The notes under the pieces: model-generated
What the model was told of the DNA's origin: nothing
Seen by the model: only the letters and a program-made list of their open reading frames with translations
Databases searched by the model: none
Shown: positions 1 to 8,922 of the stretch, in pieces
How the letters are laid out: the number at the start of each line of letters is the position of its first letter
How positions within the stretch are numbered: the stretch's first letter is position 1
NCBI RefSeq assembly: GCF_900185015.1
Contig: NZ_FXYD01000002.1
Span: 310,001 to 374,000 of the forward strand
Direction of reading: 5' to 3'
DNA: 64,000 bases
DNA from: Octadecabacter ascidiaceicola
Lineage (GTDB): Bacteria > Pseudomonadota > Alphaproteobacteria > Rhodobacterales > Rhodobacteraceae
Made by a program: the position numbers and the translations under genes

Positions 1-195
1 ACGCGTTTTGAAGGTGTGGAAGTTGCGTTTTGGGCAGGGGCGGTGACGTCTTCCTTCGTGTTCTTTTTCAGCCTCGGATATGGCGCGCGCCTGTTGGCGC
101 CCGTGATGGCGAAGCCCGGTTCGTGGCGGGTTTTGGAGTTCTTAATCGGCTGCGTGATGTGGGCTATCGCTTTGGGCTTGATCTTCAAGGGTTAG
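1..195 (+). CDS. LysE/ArgO family amino-acid exporter, 3' end only
   Basis: The gene is cut by the window edge: frame 1 is open from base 1 to TAG at 193-195, 64 codons. The translation contains a glycine-tyrosine-glycine-alanine-arginine stretch followed by LLAPVMAKPGSWRVLE and a final hydrophobic helix. This is the usual C-terminus of LysE/ArgO inner-membrane exporters, which expel basic or other amino acids. Only the last two membrane helices are visible, so the substrate cannot be judged. A DMT-type transporter starts 17 bases downstream on the same strand and could be co-transcribed. Confidence 0.75.
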   Translation, partial: TRFEGVEVAFWAGAVTSSFVFFFSLGYGARLLAPVMAKPGSWRVLEFLIGCVMWAIALGLIFKG

Positions 196-212
196 GGGCG
201 TTTGGTGCGCCT

Positions 213-1109
213 ATGGCCGCACAAGATCGCCCCCTTATCGGAATGTTCTGGATGGTCCTGACGGGCCTGAATTTCGTGGCTGTGACTGCGATGGTGAAGC
301 ATGTCGGGTCTGACGTTCCGGCCGCGCAGGGGGCGTTTTTGCGGTACCTTCTGGGTCTTGTGTTCCTTATCCCGATGGTGCGCCCGATTTTGGCGGCGCA
401 TCTGACGCGCCGACAATTGAAGCTGTTTGCGGGGCGCGGGGTGGTGCATACGATTGCTGTGATCCTTTGGTTTTATGCCATGGCCCGCATCCCGATCGCG
501 GATGTGACGGCGATGAATTATCTGTCGCCTGTGTATGTTACACTGGGCGCTGCGTTGTTGTTGAAGGAGCCCTTGCCCCCGCGTCGTTTGGCGGCTGTGA
601 TCATGGCGCTGGTGGGGGCGGTTATCATTTTGCGCCCCGGTTTTCGTGAGATTGACCCAGGCCATGTTGCGATGCTTGGGACAGCGTTAATGTTTGCGGC
701 GGGCTACCTGATTGCCAAGCAGCTGAGTGGCGAAGTCAGCGCTGCGGTGGTTGTAGGCATGTTGTCGATTGCGGTGACCATTGGTCTTGCGCCGTTTGCT
801 TGGGTGGTTTGGATTCCTGTTAGCTGGGCGGACGTTGGTTGGCTGTTTCTTGTGGCGTGCTTTGCTACAGCGGGTCATTATTCAATGACACTGGCGTTTG
901 CTTCGGCACCGTTGACGGTCACCCAACCGGTCACGTTCTTACAGCTGATTTGGGCCGTATTGCTTGGGGCGTTGGTCTTTGGCGAACCGGTGGATGGTTG
1001 GGTCGTGTTTGGCGGCGCGGTTATCATGGCATCGATTAGCTTTATCACATGGCGCGAAGCCGCGGCGAAGCGACGTATTACCCCTACGGCACACCAGACC
1101 AAAGGTTAG
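213..1109 (+). CDS. EamA/DMT family transporter
   Basis: A 298-residue inner-membrane protein with about ten hydrophobic helices arranged as two EamA repeats, typical of the drug/metabolite transporter superfamily (usual length about 300). The reading frame is open further upstream, but ATG 213 is preferred because the protein then begins with the family-like MAAQDRPLIGMFWMVL, and the earlier part overlaps the LysE gene. The substrate is unknown; these proteins export metabolites or amino acids. A second, distinct EamA protein lies at 19308-20159. Confidence 0.85.
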   Translation: MAAQDRPLIGMFWMVLTGLNFVAVTAMVKHVGSDVPAAQGAFLRYLLGLVFLIPMVRPILAAHLTRRQLKLFAGRGVVHTIAVILWFYAMARIPIADVTAMNYLSPVYVTLGAALLLKEPLPPRRLAAVIMALVGAVIILRPGFREIDPGHVAMLGTALMFAAGYLIAKQLSGEVSAAVVVGMLSIAVTIGLAPFAWVVWIPVSWADVGWLFLVACFATAGHYSMTLAFASAPLTVTQPVTFLQLIWAVLLGALVFGEPVDGWVVFGGAVIMASISFITWREAAAKRRITPTAHQTKG

Positions 1110-1163
1110 TTTCGTTCGCTAACCCCCCTCGACTCTTGGGACAACAGACCCAATATAGCGAGC

Positions 1164-3119
1164 ATGTCATTACCTCCGGGATTTCTTGATGAGCTTCGCA
1201 CGCGGCTGTCCATTGGGCAGGTCGTTGGGCGTAAGGTCATGTGGGATCAGCGTAAGTCCAACCAAGGTAAGGGCGATTTGTGGGCGCCGTGCCCGTTTCA
1301 TCAGGAAAAGTCGGCGTCGTTCCATGTGGATGATCGCAAAGGATACTATTACTGTTTTGGCTGTCACGCGAAGGGTGATGCCATTTCGTTTGTGCGTGAA
1401 ACTGAGAATGTCGGTTTCATGGAAGCGGTTGAGATTTTAGCGGGCGAGGCGGGCATGACCATGCCCAAGCGTGACCCACAGGCGCAGGCGAAATCGGATC
1501 GCCGCACCTTGCTGGCTGAGGTCATGGAACAGGCGGTGCAGTACTATCGCCTGCAGTTGAAAACAGGCGCGGGGGCTGAGGCGCGGGAATACCTTGCGGG
1601 GCGCGGGTTGAATGACGCCGCGTTGGAGCGTTGGGAAATCGGGCTGGCGCCGCAGGGGTGGCAAAACCTGTGGGATCATTTGACCGGCAAAGGTGTGTCC
1701 GAGGATTTGATCCTTGGGGCGGGTTTGGGCAAGCCAAGCAATCAGGGAAAGAAGCCTTATGACACGTTCCGCCACCGTATCATGTTTCCGATCCGCGACG
1801 CCCGTGGGCGCTGTATTGCCTTTGGTGGCCGTGCAATTGATCCCAATGACAACGCTAAGTATCTGAATTCACCGGAAACGGAGCTGTTCGATAAAGGCCG
1901 CAGCCTGTTCAACTACGCCCCCGCGCGTGAGGCGGCGGGGAAGGGGCAGCCATTGTTGGTGGCCGAAGGCTACATGGACGTGATTGCGCTGAGCGAGGCA
2001 GGTTTCGGCGCGGCGGTGGCCCCATTGGGGACAGCTGTAACTGAAACGCAGTTGCAAATGATGTGGCGCATTGCGCCCGAACCGGTGATCACGTTGGATG
2101 GGGATACGGCGGGCCAGCGCGCTGCGATGCGTGTCATTGATCTGGCGCTGCCGTTGCTTGAGGCTGGGCAATCCGTGCGCTTTGCCATGATGCCTGAGGG
2201 CCAAGACCCTGATGATTTGCTAAAATCGGCAGGGGCTGGTGCCATGCGCGAGAAGATTGAGGGCGCATTGCCGATGGTGCAGCTGCTTTGGCAGCGTGAG
2301 ATTGAGGGTAAGGTTTTTGACAGCCCTGAACGCAAGGCCGCCCTAGATAAGGCGCTGCGCGAGAAGATCATGTTGATCAAAGACCCAAGCATTCGCAGCC
2401 ATTACGGGCAGGCGATCAAGGATATGCGCTGGGAGCTGTTTAGCAACAATCGCAAGCCGTCTGGCGGGGGGCAGCAGCGCGGAACGTGGTCGCCCAAAGG
2501 CGCGAAGCTGCCCGCACAGATGAGTACGAAGGCTTCGCTTTTGGGCGGCGGCGGGTTGTCTGAGGACCATTTGCGCGAGGCGGTGATCCTTGCAGTGTTG
2601 ATCCGTAACCCCAAGATATTGAATGATTTTTATGGCGCGCTTGAACGGATGCTCTGTTCTGGGCCTGACATTGCTTTGCTGCGCGATGCTCTGTTGAAGG
2701 TCGAACCCCAAGACAATGTCGAAGCCTTGTTGAACAACGATTTGGGTGATGCCCCCCTTGCAAAACTGTTCTCGCAAGCACACGTGGCAATTACACCCGC
2801 CGTGCGGCGACCCGACAATGGGGAACTCGCGCGGATGTGCCTTGCAGAAGAGCTCGCGAAACTGACATCCCGCCGTGGCCACGCCCATGAGGTCCAAGAT
2901 GCGATTGATGAGATGAACTCGGATGTGGCGGACGAACGACTGACGGCACGGTTGGCGCAATCGATTGCGGCGATGAACAATGCGGGCCGCCAAGACGGGG
3001 ATGACAGTGCTGAATACGACACCTCAGACAACGGGGCGCGAATCAAGAAAGATGAAAGAAGCGCATTTGATGCACTTTTGGACAAGATCGACTTTGCTAA
3101 AGGGAACAAAGGCAACTAA
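1164..3119 (+). CDS. dnaG: DNA primase
   Basis: Primase that makes RNA primers at the replication fork. The 651-residue length fits the family. The N-terminal CHC2 zinc finger is visible (CPFH at about residue 42 and CFGCHAKGD at about 63), followed by the catalytic Toprim core with VAEGYMDVIALSEAG near residue 267 and TLDGDTAGQRAA near 311. The divergent C-terminal part is the helicase-binding region. It lies directly upstream of rpoD, a common arrangement that links replication initiation with the housekeeping sigma factor. Confidence 0.97.
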   Translation: MSLPPGFLDELRTRLSIGQVVGRKVMWDQRKSNQGKGDLWAPCPFHQEKSASFHVDDRKGYYYCFGCHAKGDAISFVRETENVGFMEAVEILAGEAGMTMPKRDPQAQAKSDRRTLLAEVMEQAVQYYRLQLKTGAGAEAREYLAGRGLNDAALERWEIGLAPQGWQNLWDHLTGKGVSEDLILGAGLGKPSNQGKKPYDTFRHRIMFPIRDARGRCIAFGGRAIDPNDNAKYLNSPETELFDKGRSLFNYAPAREAAGKGQPLLVAEGYMDVIALSEAGFGAAVAPLGTAVTETQLQMMWRIAPEPVITLDGDTAGQRAAMRVIDLALPLLEAGQSVRFAMMPEGQDPDDLLKSAGAGAMREKIEGALPMVQLLWQREIEGKVFDSPERKAALDKALREKIMLIKDPSIRSHYGQAIKDMRWELFSNNRKPSGGGQQRGTWSPKGAKLPAQMSTKASLLGGGGLSEDHLREAVILAVLIRNPKILNDFYGALERMLCSGPDIALLRDALLKVEPQDNVEALLNNDLGDAPLAKLFSQAHVAITPAVRRPDNGELARMCLAEELAKLTSRRGHAHEVQDAIDEMNSDVADERLTARLAQSIAAMNNAGRQDGDDSAEYDTSDNGARIKKDERSAFDALLDKIDFAKGNKGN

Positions 3120-3136
3120 GTGCCTTTGCAACAACC

Positions 3137-3226
3137 TATAATTTAAGCCATTCGAGGCATTGCGAATCAGCCGTAGGGTTGGTTGATTCGTTCTAAACCG
3201 AATCACCCGAATCAGCGGTGCGAATC
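3137..3226 (+). promoter_or_regulatory. rpoD upstream region with five GANTC (CcrM) sites
   Basis: The 136-base gap between dnaG and rpoD contains five GANTC pentamers: 3164-3168, 3185-3189, 3200-3204, 3209-3213 and 3222-3226. Chance expectation is about one per 256 bases. GANTC is the methylation site of the cell-cycle methyltransferase CcrM in alphaproteobacteria. Four of the five are in the GAATCA or GAATCAGC context, which also makes them short direct repeats. A TATAAT hexamer at 3137-3142 could be a -10 box, but no convincing -35 sits at the right distance. Confidence 0.6.
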
Positions 3227-3255
3227 AGCCGCTCGATATCGAAAAGGACACGACC

Positions 3256-5214
3256 ATGGCCGCCAAAGACACCAACGAGCAGCGCGACGACTCGGACCAC
3301 TCCTTGGACATGAGCCAAGCCGCCGTCAAAAAGATGATCGCAGAAGCGCGTGAACGCGGCACGATCACCTATGACCAGTTGAACGCCGTCCTGCCGCCTG
3401 ACCAAGTGTCCAGCGACCAGATCGAAGACGTGATGAGTATGCTCAACGAGATGGGCATTCAGGTCACCGAGGAAGAAGAATCCGAAGAAGTCGATGACGG
3501 CACATCCAAAGAAGTCGCAACCGTTGCAGGCCGTGACGTTGTGCTTGGTGGCGCGGAAGCTGAAAAGCTGGACCGCACAGATGACCCTGTGCGCATGTAC
3601 CTGCGCGAAATGGGATCGGTTGAATTGCTGTCCCGTGAAGGCGAAATCGCGATTGCGAAACGCATTGAGGCCGGCCGCAACACGATGATTCTTGGGCTTT
3701 GCGAAAGCCCGCTGACATTCCAAGCGATCACAATCTGGCGCGACGAACTTTTGTCCGAAGACATTTTGCTGCGCGACGTGATCGACCTTGAAACAACGTT
3801 TGGCGATCAACTAGCCGAAGAAACCGAACAGGCTGCTGTTGTTGCCCCAGCTGGCGGCGCTGAAAAAGAAGAAAAGCAAGAACTTGATGCCGATGGCAAC
3901 CCCATCGCCAAGGACGACGACGACGATGAGGACGAGGCGGCAAACCTGTCCCTCGCCGCGATGGAAGCACAGCTGAAACCGCAGGTTTTGGAAACGCTCG
4001 CGGTCATCGCCAAGGGCTTTAGCAAGCTGTCGGACATGCAGGACGCGCGGATGTCTGCGACCTTGAACGAAGACGACAGTTTCTCTGGCAAAGAAGAAAA
4101 GAAGTACCAGAAGTTGCGGTCCGAAGTCGTTGAAATGGTGAACTCACTTCACCTGCACAACAACCGTATCGAGGCCTTGATCGACCAGCTATACGGCATC
4201 AACCGCCGCATCATGCAGATCGATTCCAACATGGTGAAGCTGGCTGACCAAGCCCGCATCAACCGTCGTGAATTCGTTGACGCCTACAAGGGCCGTGAAC
4301 TTGACCCAACATGGCTTGAGGAAATGGGCGAAAAGTCCGGCCGTGGTTGGCAGGCGCTGATCGAACGTTCCACAGGTAAAATCGAAGACCTGCGTGCTGA
4401 AATGGCGCAAGTAGGTCAATACGTTGGTGTTGATATCTCAGAATTCCGCCGCATCGTGCAGCAGGTTCAGAAGGGCGAAAAAGAAGCGCGTCAGGCCAAG
4501 AAAGAAATGGTCGAAGCGAACCTTCGTTTGGTTATCTCGATCGCTAAGAAGTACACGAACCGTGGCCTGCAATTCCTTGATTTAATTCAAGAAGGTAACA
4601 TTGGCTTGATGAAGGCGGTTGATAAGTTCGAATACCGTCGCGGGTACAAATTCTCGACCTATGCAACATGGTGGATCCGTCAGGCGATCACCCGTTCGAT
4701 CGCTGACCAAGCCCGCACGATTCGTATTCCGGTTCACATGATCGAAACGATTAACAAACTGGTCCGTACGGGTCGCCAGATGCTGCACGAAATCGGCCGC
4801 GAACCAACGCCGGAAGAATTGGCCGCCAAGCTGCAAATGCCGCTTGAGAAGGTCCGCAAGGTGATGAAGATCGCCAAAGAGCCGATCTCACTCGAGACCC
4901 CAATTGGTGACGAGGAAGACAGCCAACTCGGTGATTTCATTGAAGATAAGAACGCGGTTCTGCCGTTGGATTCCGCCATTCAGGAAAACCTGAAGGAAAC
5001 CACGACACGGGTTCTGGCGTCCCTAACACCACGTGAAGAACGCGTGCTGCGGATGCGTTTTGGTATCGGCATGAACACCGACCACACGCTCGAAGAAGTC
5101 GGGCAGCAGTTCAGCGTTACACGCGAACGTATCCGTCAGATCGAAGCGAAAGCGCTGCGTAAGCTCAAGCATCCAAGCCGCTCGCGTCGTTTGCGGTCTT
5201 TCCTCGACCAGTAA
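3256..5214 (+). CDS. rpoD: RNA polymerase sigma factor RpoD (sigma-70)
   Basis: Housekeeping sigma factor of 652 residues. Region 1.1 lies at about 15-80 and region 1.2 ([12 protein letters not shown]) near 111-122. A long acidic non-conserved region follows, including a run of Asp/Glu near 216-226. Region 2 has the [20 protein letters not shown] core near 426 and the melting segment [15 protein letters not shown] near 467. Region 3 follows, and region 4 ends with the helix-turn-helix [20 protein letters not shown] near 622. All conserved parts are present. Start ATG 3256 follows a GAAAAGGA ribosome site. Confidence 0.98.
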   Translation: MAAKDTNEQRDDSDHSLDMSQAAVKKMIAEARERGTITYDQLNAVLPPDQVSSDQIEDVMSMLNEMGIQVTEEEESEEVDDGTSKEVATVAGRDVVLGGAEAEKLDRTDDPVRMYLREMGSVELLSREGEIAIAKRIEAGRNTMILGLCESPLTFQAITIWRDELLSEDILLRDVIDLETTFGDQLAEETEQAAVVAPAGGAEKEEKQELDADGNPIAKDDDDDEDEAANLSLAAMEAQLKPQVLETLAVIAKGFSKLSDMQDARMSATLNEDDSFSGKEEKKYQKLRSEVVEMVNSLHLHNNRIEALIDQLYGINRRIMQIDSNMVKLADQARINRREFVDAYKGRELDPTWLEEMGEKSGRGWQALIERSTGKIEDLRAEMAQVGQYVGVDISEFRRIVQQVQKGEKEARQAKKEMVEANLRLVISIAKKYTNRGLQFLDLIQEGNIGLMKAVDKFEYRRGYKFSTYATWWIRQAITRSIADQARTIRIPVHMIETINKLVRTGRQMLHEIGREPTPEELAAKLQMPLEKVRKVMKIAKEPISLETPIGDEEDSQLGDFIEDKNAVLPLDSAIQENLKETTTRVLASLTPREERVLRMRFGIGMNTDHTLEEVGQQFSVTRERIRQIEAKALRKLKHPSRSRRLRSFLDQ

Positions 5215-5232
5215 GCGCTTGCGCAATTCCCG

Positions 5233-5254
5233 TAGGGCGAGGAAACTTGCCCTA
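5233..5254 (+). promoter_or_regulatory. Hairpin covering the yjbQ ribosome binding site
   Basis: Nine-base-pair stem: TAGGGCGAG at 5233-5241 pairs with CTTGCCCTA at 5246-5254 (one G-U pair) across a GAAA tetraloop. The only purine-rich ribosome site (GAGGA, 5239-5243) is inside the hairpin, and the last paired base is the A of the yjbQ start codon. No T-run follows, so it is not a classical terminator. It may modulate yjbQ translation or protect an rpoD transcript end. Confidence 0.5.
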
Positions 5255-5652
5255 TGGAATTTCTCATTCAAACCAAAGGCCCCGGCCTGTACGAGTTCAC
5301 GCGTGACGTGGCAGGAATGGTTGCGGGCACGGGCGTACTTACGCTGTTCGTTCAGCACACGTCCTGTTCGCTTCTGATCCAAGAAAATGCCGATGCTGAA
5401 GTTCAGACGGACCTAACAGAGTTCTTTGATCGGTTGGTGCCGAACGCAAACCACCCGTCCATGTCTTATCTGAGGCACACCTATGAAGGGCCTGATGATA
5501 TGCCGGCCCATATCAAGGCGTCGATGTTGCCAACGAGCTTGCAAATTCCTGTCATTGATGGGGTTTTGCAGCTGGGAACATGGCAGGGAATTTACATTTT
5601 TGAACATAGAGCCGTGTCCCACCAGCGGCGCGTTGTGGGGATGATGCGATGA
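5254..5652 (+). CDS. yjbQ: YjbQ family protein (UPF0047)
   Basis: Small 132-residue cytoplasmic protein of the YjbQ/UPF0047 family. The hallmark stretch with FVQHTSCSLLIQENAD is near residue 31, and the glycine-rich GTWQGIYIFEHR motif is near the C-terminus. Family members have weak thiamine-phosphate synthase activity in complementation tests, but the physiological role is not settled. It lies 39 bases after rpoD and overlaps the next gene by ATGA (5649-5652), so the two downstream genes are probably translationally coupled. Confidence 0.88.
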   Translation: MEFLIQTKGPGLYEFTRDVAGMVAGTGVLTLFVQHTSCSLLIQENADAEVQTDLTEFFDRLVPNANHPSMSYLRHTYEGPDDMPAHIKASMLPTSLQIPVIDGVLQLGTWQGIYIFEHRAVSHQRRVVGMMR

Positions 5653-7205
5653 CTGTTTCAAGCGCCCAGAATACGGCCATGTCATGGGTTGAAACCGCCC
5701 GCGAAGTTCTATCACGGGACTGCGCCCGCATCTTTTCGTTTGGCGAACCAGCATGGCGAGAATACCGATCCGCCGCGTGGTACGTTGAACGTTTGCGGGC
5801 GGAAGGGTTTACCGTTGAAGAGGGCAGCGGCGGCATGCCGACAGCCTTTTGCGCCGAATGGTCAAATGGGGCCGGGCCTGTTGTGGGCATGTACGCGGAA
5901 TATGACGCTGTGCCTGGAAACTGCCAAACCGCGACAATACACGAAGCGCCGCGTGATGGGTTAAACGCCCATGCTGCGGGCCACACAGACCCGCATTCTG
6001 CATTGGGTATCAGTGGCTTGGGTGGCTTGCTGGCAACAAAGGCTGCGATGGAACAGCTCGGTATCAAAGGCGGGCTGCGTTTTACGGGGGAGCCTGCGGA
6101 AAAGGTACGCGGCTCCAAACCGATCCATGCGGCGAAGGGGTACTATGACGGTTTGGCGGGCATGTTGTCGTTCCATCCGTTCTACATGCTGCCGATGTGC
6201 AATACTGTGCGCTGGGACACCCACTGTGGCGCGGCCTATTCGATGATCTATCGGTTTATCTGCGACGAAGCGCATTTGTTTGGCGCAACAGATGGCGCAC
6301 CAATCCCGCAAAGCCACAGCGATATACGCGCACCCGGCGCGAACGACGCATTGGTGATGATGTATTCGCAAGCCCGCATGCTGCGCGATACGATGCTGCC
6401 CCATGTGGGCGGTTGGTCGATTTCTGAAAGCATAATCAGCACGGGGCAGGCGACGGCGGATAATCTGCCTGCTGGCCTTGCTGAGCTGCAATACATGATG
6501 CGTGTTCCGACCGTTGAAATGGCGGAAAGCGTGAGTGCGCGACTGGATGCCCTCGCCGAAAGTATTGCCGCGCAAACGGGGTGTCGGGTTGAACGCCACT
6601 GGGTTTGCAAGTCGCGGCCTGGGCTTGCCAATCATGCAATGGCGGGCATGGTTTGGGAGCAAATTCAACAGGTTGGCGTACCGGTTTGGGACGCAGACGC
6701 GAAGGCGTTGATGCGTCAGGTGCAGGAAAATTGCGGGGCCGCGCCAGATGATGACCCCATCTTGCCTGCCTGCGAAGCGCTGATTTCACCGCATGACGCC
6801 GAGGCGATTTTGCGTGAAAACCTGCCGCCCAATCAGCGCAATTCAACTTCGGATGATTACACCGATATGACGTGGCACGCGCCCACCGCGCGGTTTTATA
6901 TTGCACGGCCTGCGCTAAAGGGTGGGCCATATCCGGCGTGGGCGATGAACGCGCTGGGCGGCATGGCGCAAACGATTGATCCGATGGTTCAGGTGGCGGC
7001 AAAGGTTCTCGCGTGTTCAGCGCTACGTCTGCTGGAAGACGACGATTTACGCGCATCGACCCAAAGCGAATTCCAACGGCGCAAAGCAGAACACGATATC
7101 CCGCCGTTGTGTGATTATCCGTCACCGCATGGATTTAAATGGCCGGAATACGTGCAAACGGAGCGCGGAACGGACTGGCATATTCCAACCGTAGTGACCG
7201 AATGA
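5649..7205 (+). CDS. M20 family amidohydrolase (AbgB-like)
   Basis: Protein of 518 residues related to M20 peptidases and p-aminobenzoyl-glutamate hydrolase subunit B. Visible landmarks are a GMYAEYDAVPG segment near residue 80 (metal-binding Asp), HAAGHTDPHSALG near 108, and RFTGEPAEKVRGSKP near 140. In classical M20 enzymes the last motif carries two adjacent glutamates; here the second is Lys, so one metal ligand may be shifted or absent. This may be a subfamily trait. The substrate is unknown. The start overlaps the yjbQ stop. Confidence 0.8.
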   Translation: MTVSSAQNTAMSWVETAREVLSRDCARIFSFGEPAWREYRSAAWYVERLRAEGFTVEEGSGGMPTAFCAEWSNGAGPVVGMYAEYDAVPGNCQTATIHEAPRDGLNAHAAGHTDPHSALGISGLGGLLATKAAMEQLGIKGGLRFTGEPAEKVRGSKPIHAAKGYYDGLAGMLSFHPFYMLPMCNTVRWDTHCGAAYSMIYRFICDEAHLFGATDGAPIPQSHSDIRAPGANDALVMMYSQARMLRDTMLPHVGGWSISESIISTGQATADNLPAGLAELQYMMRVPTVEMAESVSARLDALAESIAAQTGCRVERHWVCKSRPGLANHAMAGMVWEQIQQVGVPVWDADAKALMRQVQENCGAAPDDDPILPACEALISPHDAEAILRENLPPNQRNSTSDDYTDMTWHAPTARFYIARPALKGGPYPAWAMNALGGMAQTIDPMVQVAAKVLACSALRLLEDDDLRASTQSEFQRRKAEHDIPPLCDYPSPHGFKWPEYVQTERGTDWHIPTVVTE

Positions 7206-7302
7206 GATCCTTGCCCGCTCTGCTGGGTCTTCTCTCTTTAGCGCTAAACTGTGGCTTATCCGACTCATGATCTTGTGCCTTCATTTGCCCACTACCCAAA
7301 AC

Positions 7303-7333
7303 TTATCCCAGCACCTATAGTGGCTGTGGATAA
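7303..7333. promoter_or_regulatory. Dyad with a consensus DnaA box upstream of nrdR
   Basis: An imperfect dyad is bounded by TTATCC (7303-7308) and GGATAA (7328-7333). The right arm, TGTGGATAA at 7325-7333, is the exact reverse complement of the consensus DnaA box TTATCCACA; the left arm TTATCCCAG resembles it. The centre holds a second near-palindrome (AGCACCTATAGTGGCT, 7310-7325). It lies 42 bases before the nrdR start, where a promoter would be. Binding by DnaA or autoregulation by NrdR are both possible and untested. Confidence 0.5.
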
Positions 7334-7374
7334 ATGGGGCGTTAGACCCCAGAGGCAGATAAACGAGGACAGAC

Positions 7375-7842
7375 ATGCGTTGCCCCTTTTGCGGAAACGT
7401 CGACACACAAGTTAAAGACTCCCGCCCTGCGGAAGATCACGTCGCCATTCGGCGCCGTCGGTTTTGCCCTGCGTGCGGCGGTCGTTTCACCACCTATGAA
7501 CGCGTGCAGCTGCGCGATCTGGTCGTCATAAAATCGAACGGACGTCGCGAAGATTTCGATCGTCCAAAGCTGGAACGCTCGGTTCGTATTTCGATGCAAA
7601 AGCGCCCCGTTGAGCCGGAGCGCGTAGATCAGATGATTTCTGGCATCGTGCGCCGCCTTGAAAGCATGGGTGAGACAGACATCGGATCTAAGCAAATCGG
7701 TGAAATCGTGATGGAGGCCTTGGCCCGTATCGACACCGTCGCTTACGTTCGTTTTGCGAGTGTTTACAAGAACTTCCAAGCGGCTGATGATTTCGATAAG
7801 TTTGTGAGCGAACTTCGCCCACCTGAAAAATCGGACGATTGA
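7375..7842 (+). CDS. nrdR: Transcriptional repressor NrdR
   Basis: Repressor of ribonucleotide reductase genes; it senses dATP/ATP and binds paired NrdR boxes. The 155-residue length is standard. The N-terminal zinc ribbon shows MRCPFCGN and [13 protein letters not shown], and the ATP-cone follows from about residue 49 ([16 protein letters not shown]). It begins the riboflavin cluster, as in many alphaproteobacteria; the stop TGA overlaps the TTG start of ribD, so the two are probably translationally coupled. Confidence 0.97.
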   Translation: MRCPFCGNVDTQVKDSRPAEDHVAIRRRRFCPACGGRFTTYERVQLRDLVVIKSNGRREDFDRPKLERSVRISMQKRPVEPERVDQMISGIVRRLESMGETDIGSKQIGEIVMEALARIDTVAYVRFASVYKNFQAADDFDKFVSELRPPEKSDD

Positions 7843-8918
7843 ACAGCGACTTAGACCATAAATTCATGGGCATGGCCCTGTCGCTTGGGCGACGGGGCCT
7901 TGGCCGTGTTTGGCCGAACCCGAATGTCGGTTGTGTTGTTGTGCGTGATGGTCGTGTGTTAGGGCGCGGCTGGACGGCGGATGGCGGGCGGCCACATGCG
8001 GAAACCCAAGCGTTGGATGGCATCGATGCCAAGGGCGCGACTGTTTATGTCACGCTTGAGCCCTGCGCCCATCACGGAAAAACGCCCCCCTGTGCCGAGG
8101 CGCTGATCGCGGCGAAGGTGGCGCGTGTGGTTATCGCGACGGGTGACCCTGACGCGCGTGTCGCGGGCAAGGGGATCGCGATGTTGCGCGGGGCAGGCAT
8201 AGCGGTGAACACAGGCGTTCGCGAGGCGGGAGCCCGAGCAGATTTGGCGGGCTTTCTGTTGCGCGTTGAGCAAAACCGCCCGTTTGTGACGTTGAAACTT
8301 GCCAGTTCGTTTGACGGGCGCATTGCGACGGCGACTGGTGAAAGCAAATGGATCACTGGGCCAGACGCGCGTCGAATGGTTCACGCCATGCGCGCGCAGC
8401 ATGATGCTGTGCTGGTTGGGGCAGGGACGGTACGTGCGGATGATCCGAGCCTCACCGTGCGCGACCTCGGTTATACTCGCCAACCCGTTCGTGTTGTTGC
8501 GTCCGGTCGGTTGGAAATTGAGGCAAGACAGCTATTTGCGACAATCCCAGACGCCCCGCTTTGGCTGTGTCATGGGCCGAATGTCGATGCGCAGAAATGG
8601 GCAGACTTCGGCGCGCAAACGTTTGAGTGCGCGGTGCAGGGGCGCCAGATTGATCCTGTTGATATGATGCAGAAACTTGCGGCCCAAGGGCTTACGCGTG
8701 TGTTCTGTGAGGGCGGGGGAAGCCTTGCGGCGTCCTTGCTTGGGGCGGGGCTGGTTGATGAGATCGTCGGGTTCACTGCGGGTACCATGTTGGGGGCGGA
8801 GGGTACGCCGTCAATTGGTGCGATGGGGCTTGATCGGTTGGTTGATGCACCACGGTTTGAATTGGCGCAAATCCAGCGGGTTGGCGCGGACCTCATGCAT
8901 CGTTGGGTGCGCACCTAA
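7839..8918 (+). CDS. ribD: Bifunctional riboflavin deaminase/reductase RibD
   Basis: Catalyses the deamination and reduction steps of riboflavin synthesis. The deaminase domain shows the zinc motif HAE near residue 52 and [11 protein letters not shown] near 75. The reductase domain begins near 150 ([17 protein letters not shown]) and contains the glycine-rich [12 protein letters not shown] segment near 290. The start is taken as TTG 7839, overlapping the nrdR stop, because it gives the usual short leader before [18 protein letters not shown] 7866 is an alternative nine codons further on. It is separated from ribE by the kps genes. Confidence 0.93.
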   Translation: MNSDLDHKFMGMALSLGRRGLGRVWPNPNVGCVVVRDGRVLGRGWTADGGRPHAETQALDGIDAKGATVYVTLEPCAHHGKTPPCAEALIAAKVARVVIATGDPDARVAGKGIAMLRGAGIAVNTGVREAGARADLAGFLLRVEQNRPFVTLKLASSFDGRIATATGESKWITGPDARRMVHAMRAQHDAVLVGAGTVRADDPSLTVRDLGYTRQPVRVVASGRLEIEARQLFATIPDAPLWLCHGPNVDAQKWADFGAQTFECAVQGRQIDPVDMMQKLAAQGLTRVFCEGGGSLAASLLGAGLVDEIVGFTAGTMLGAEGTPSIGAMGLDRLVDAPRFELAQIQRVGADLMHRWVRT

Positions 8919-8922
8919 TCGT

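Noticed and set aside
1104-1124. GGTTAG/CTAACC hairpin after the DMT gene
   Set aside because: Only six base pairs with a nine-base loop and no T-run; too weak to call a terminator.
7310-7325. Possible NrdR box in the nrdR upstream dyad
   Set aside because: The near-palindrome has a TATA centre but lacks the AT-rich core of the NrdR consensus, and a second box at the required spacing was not found.
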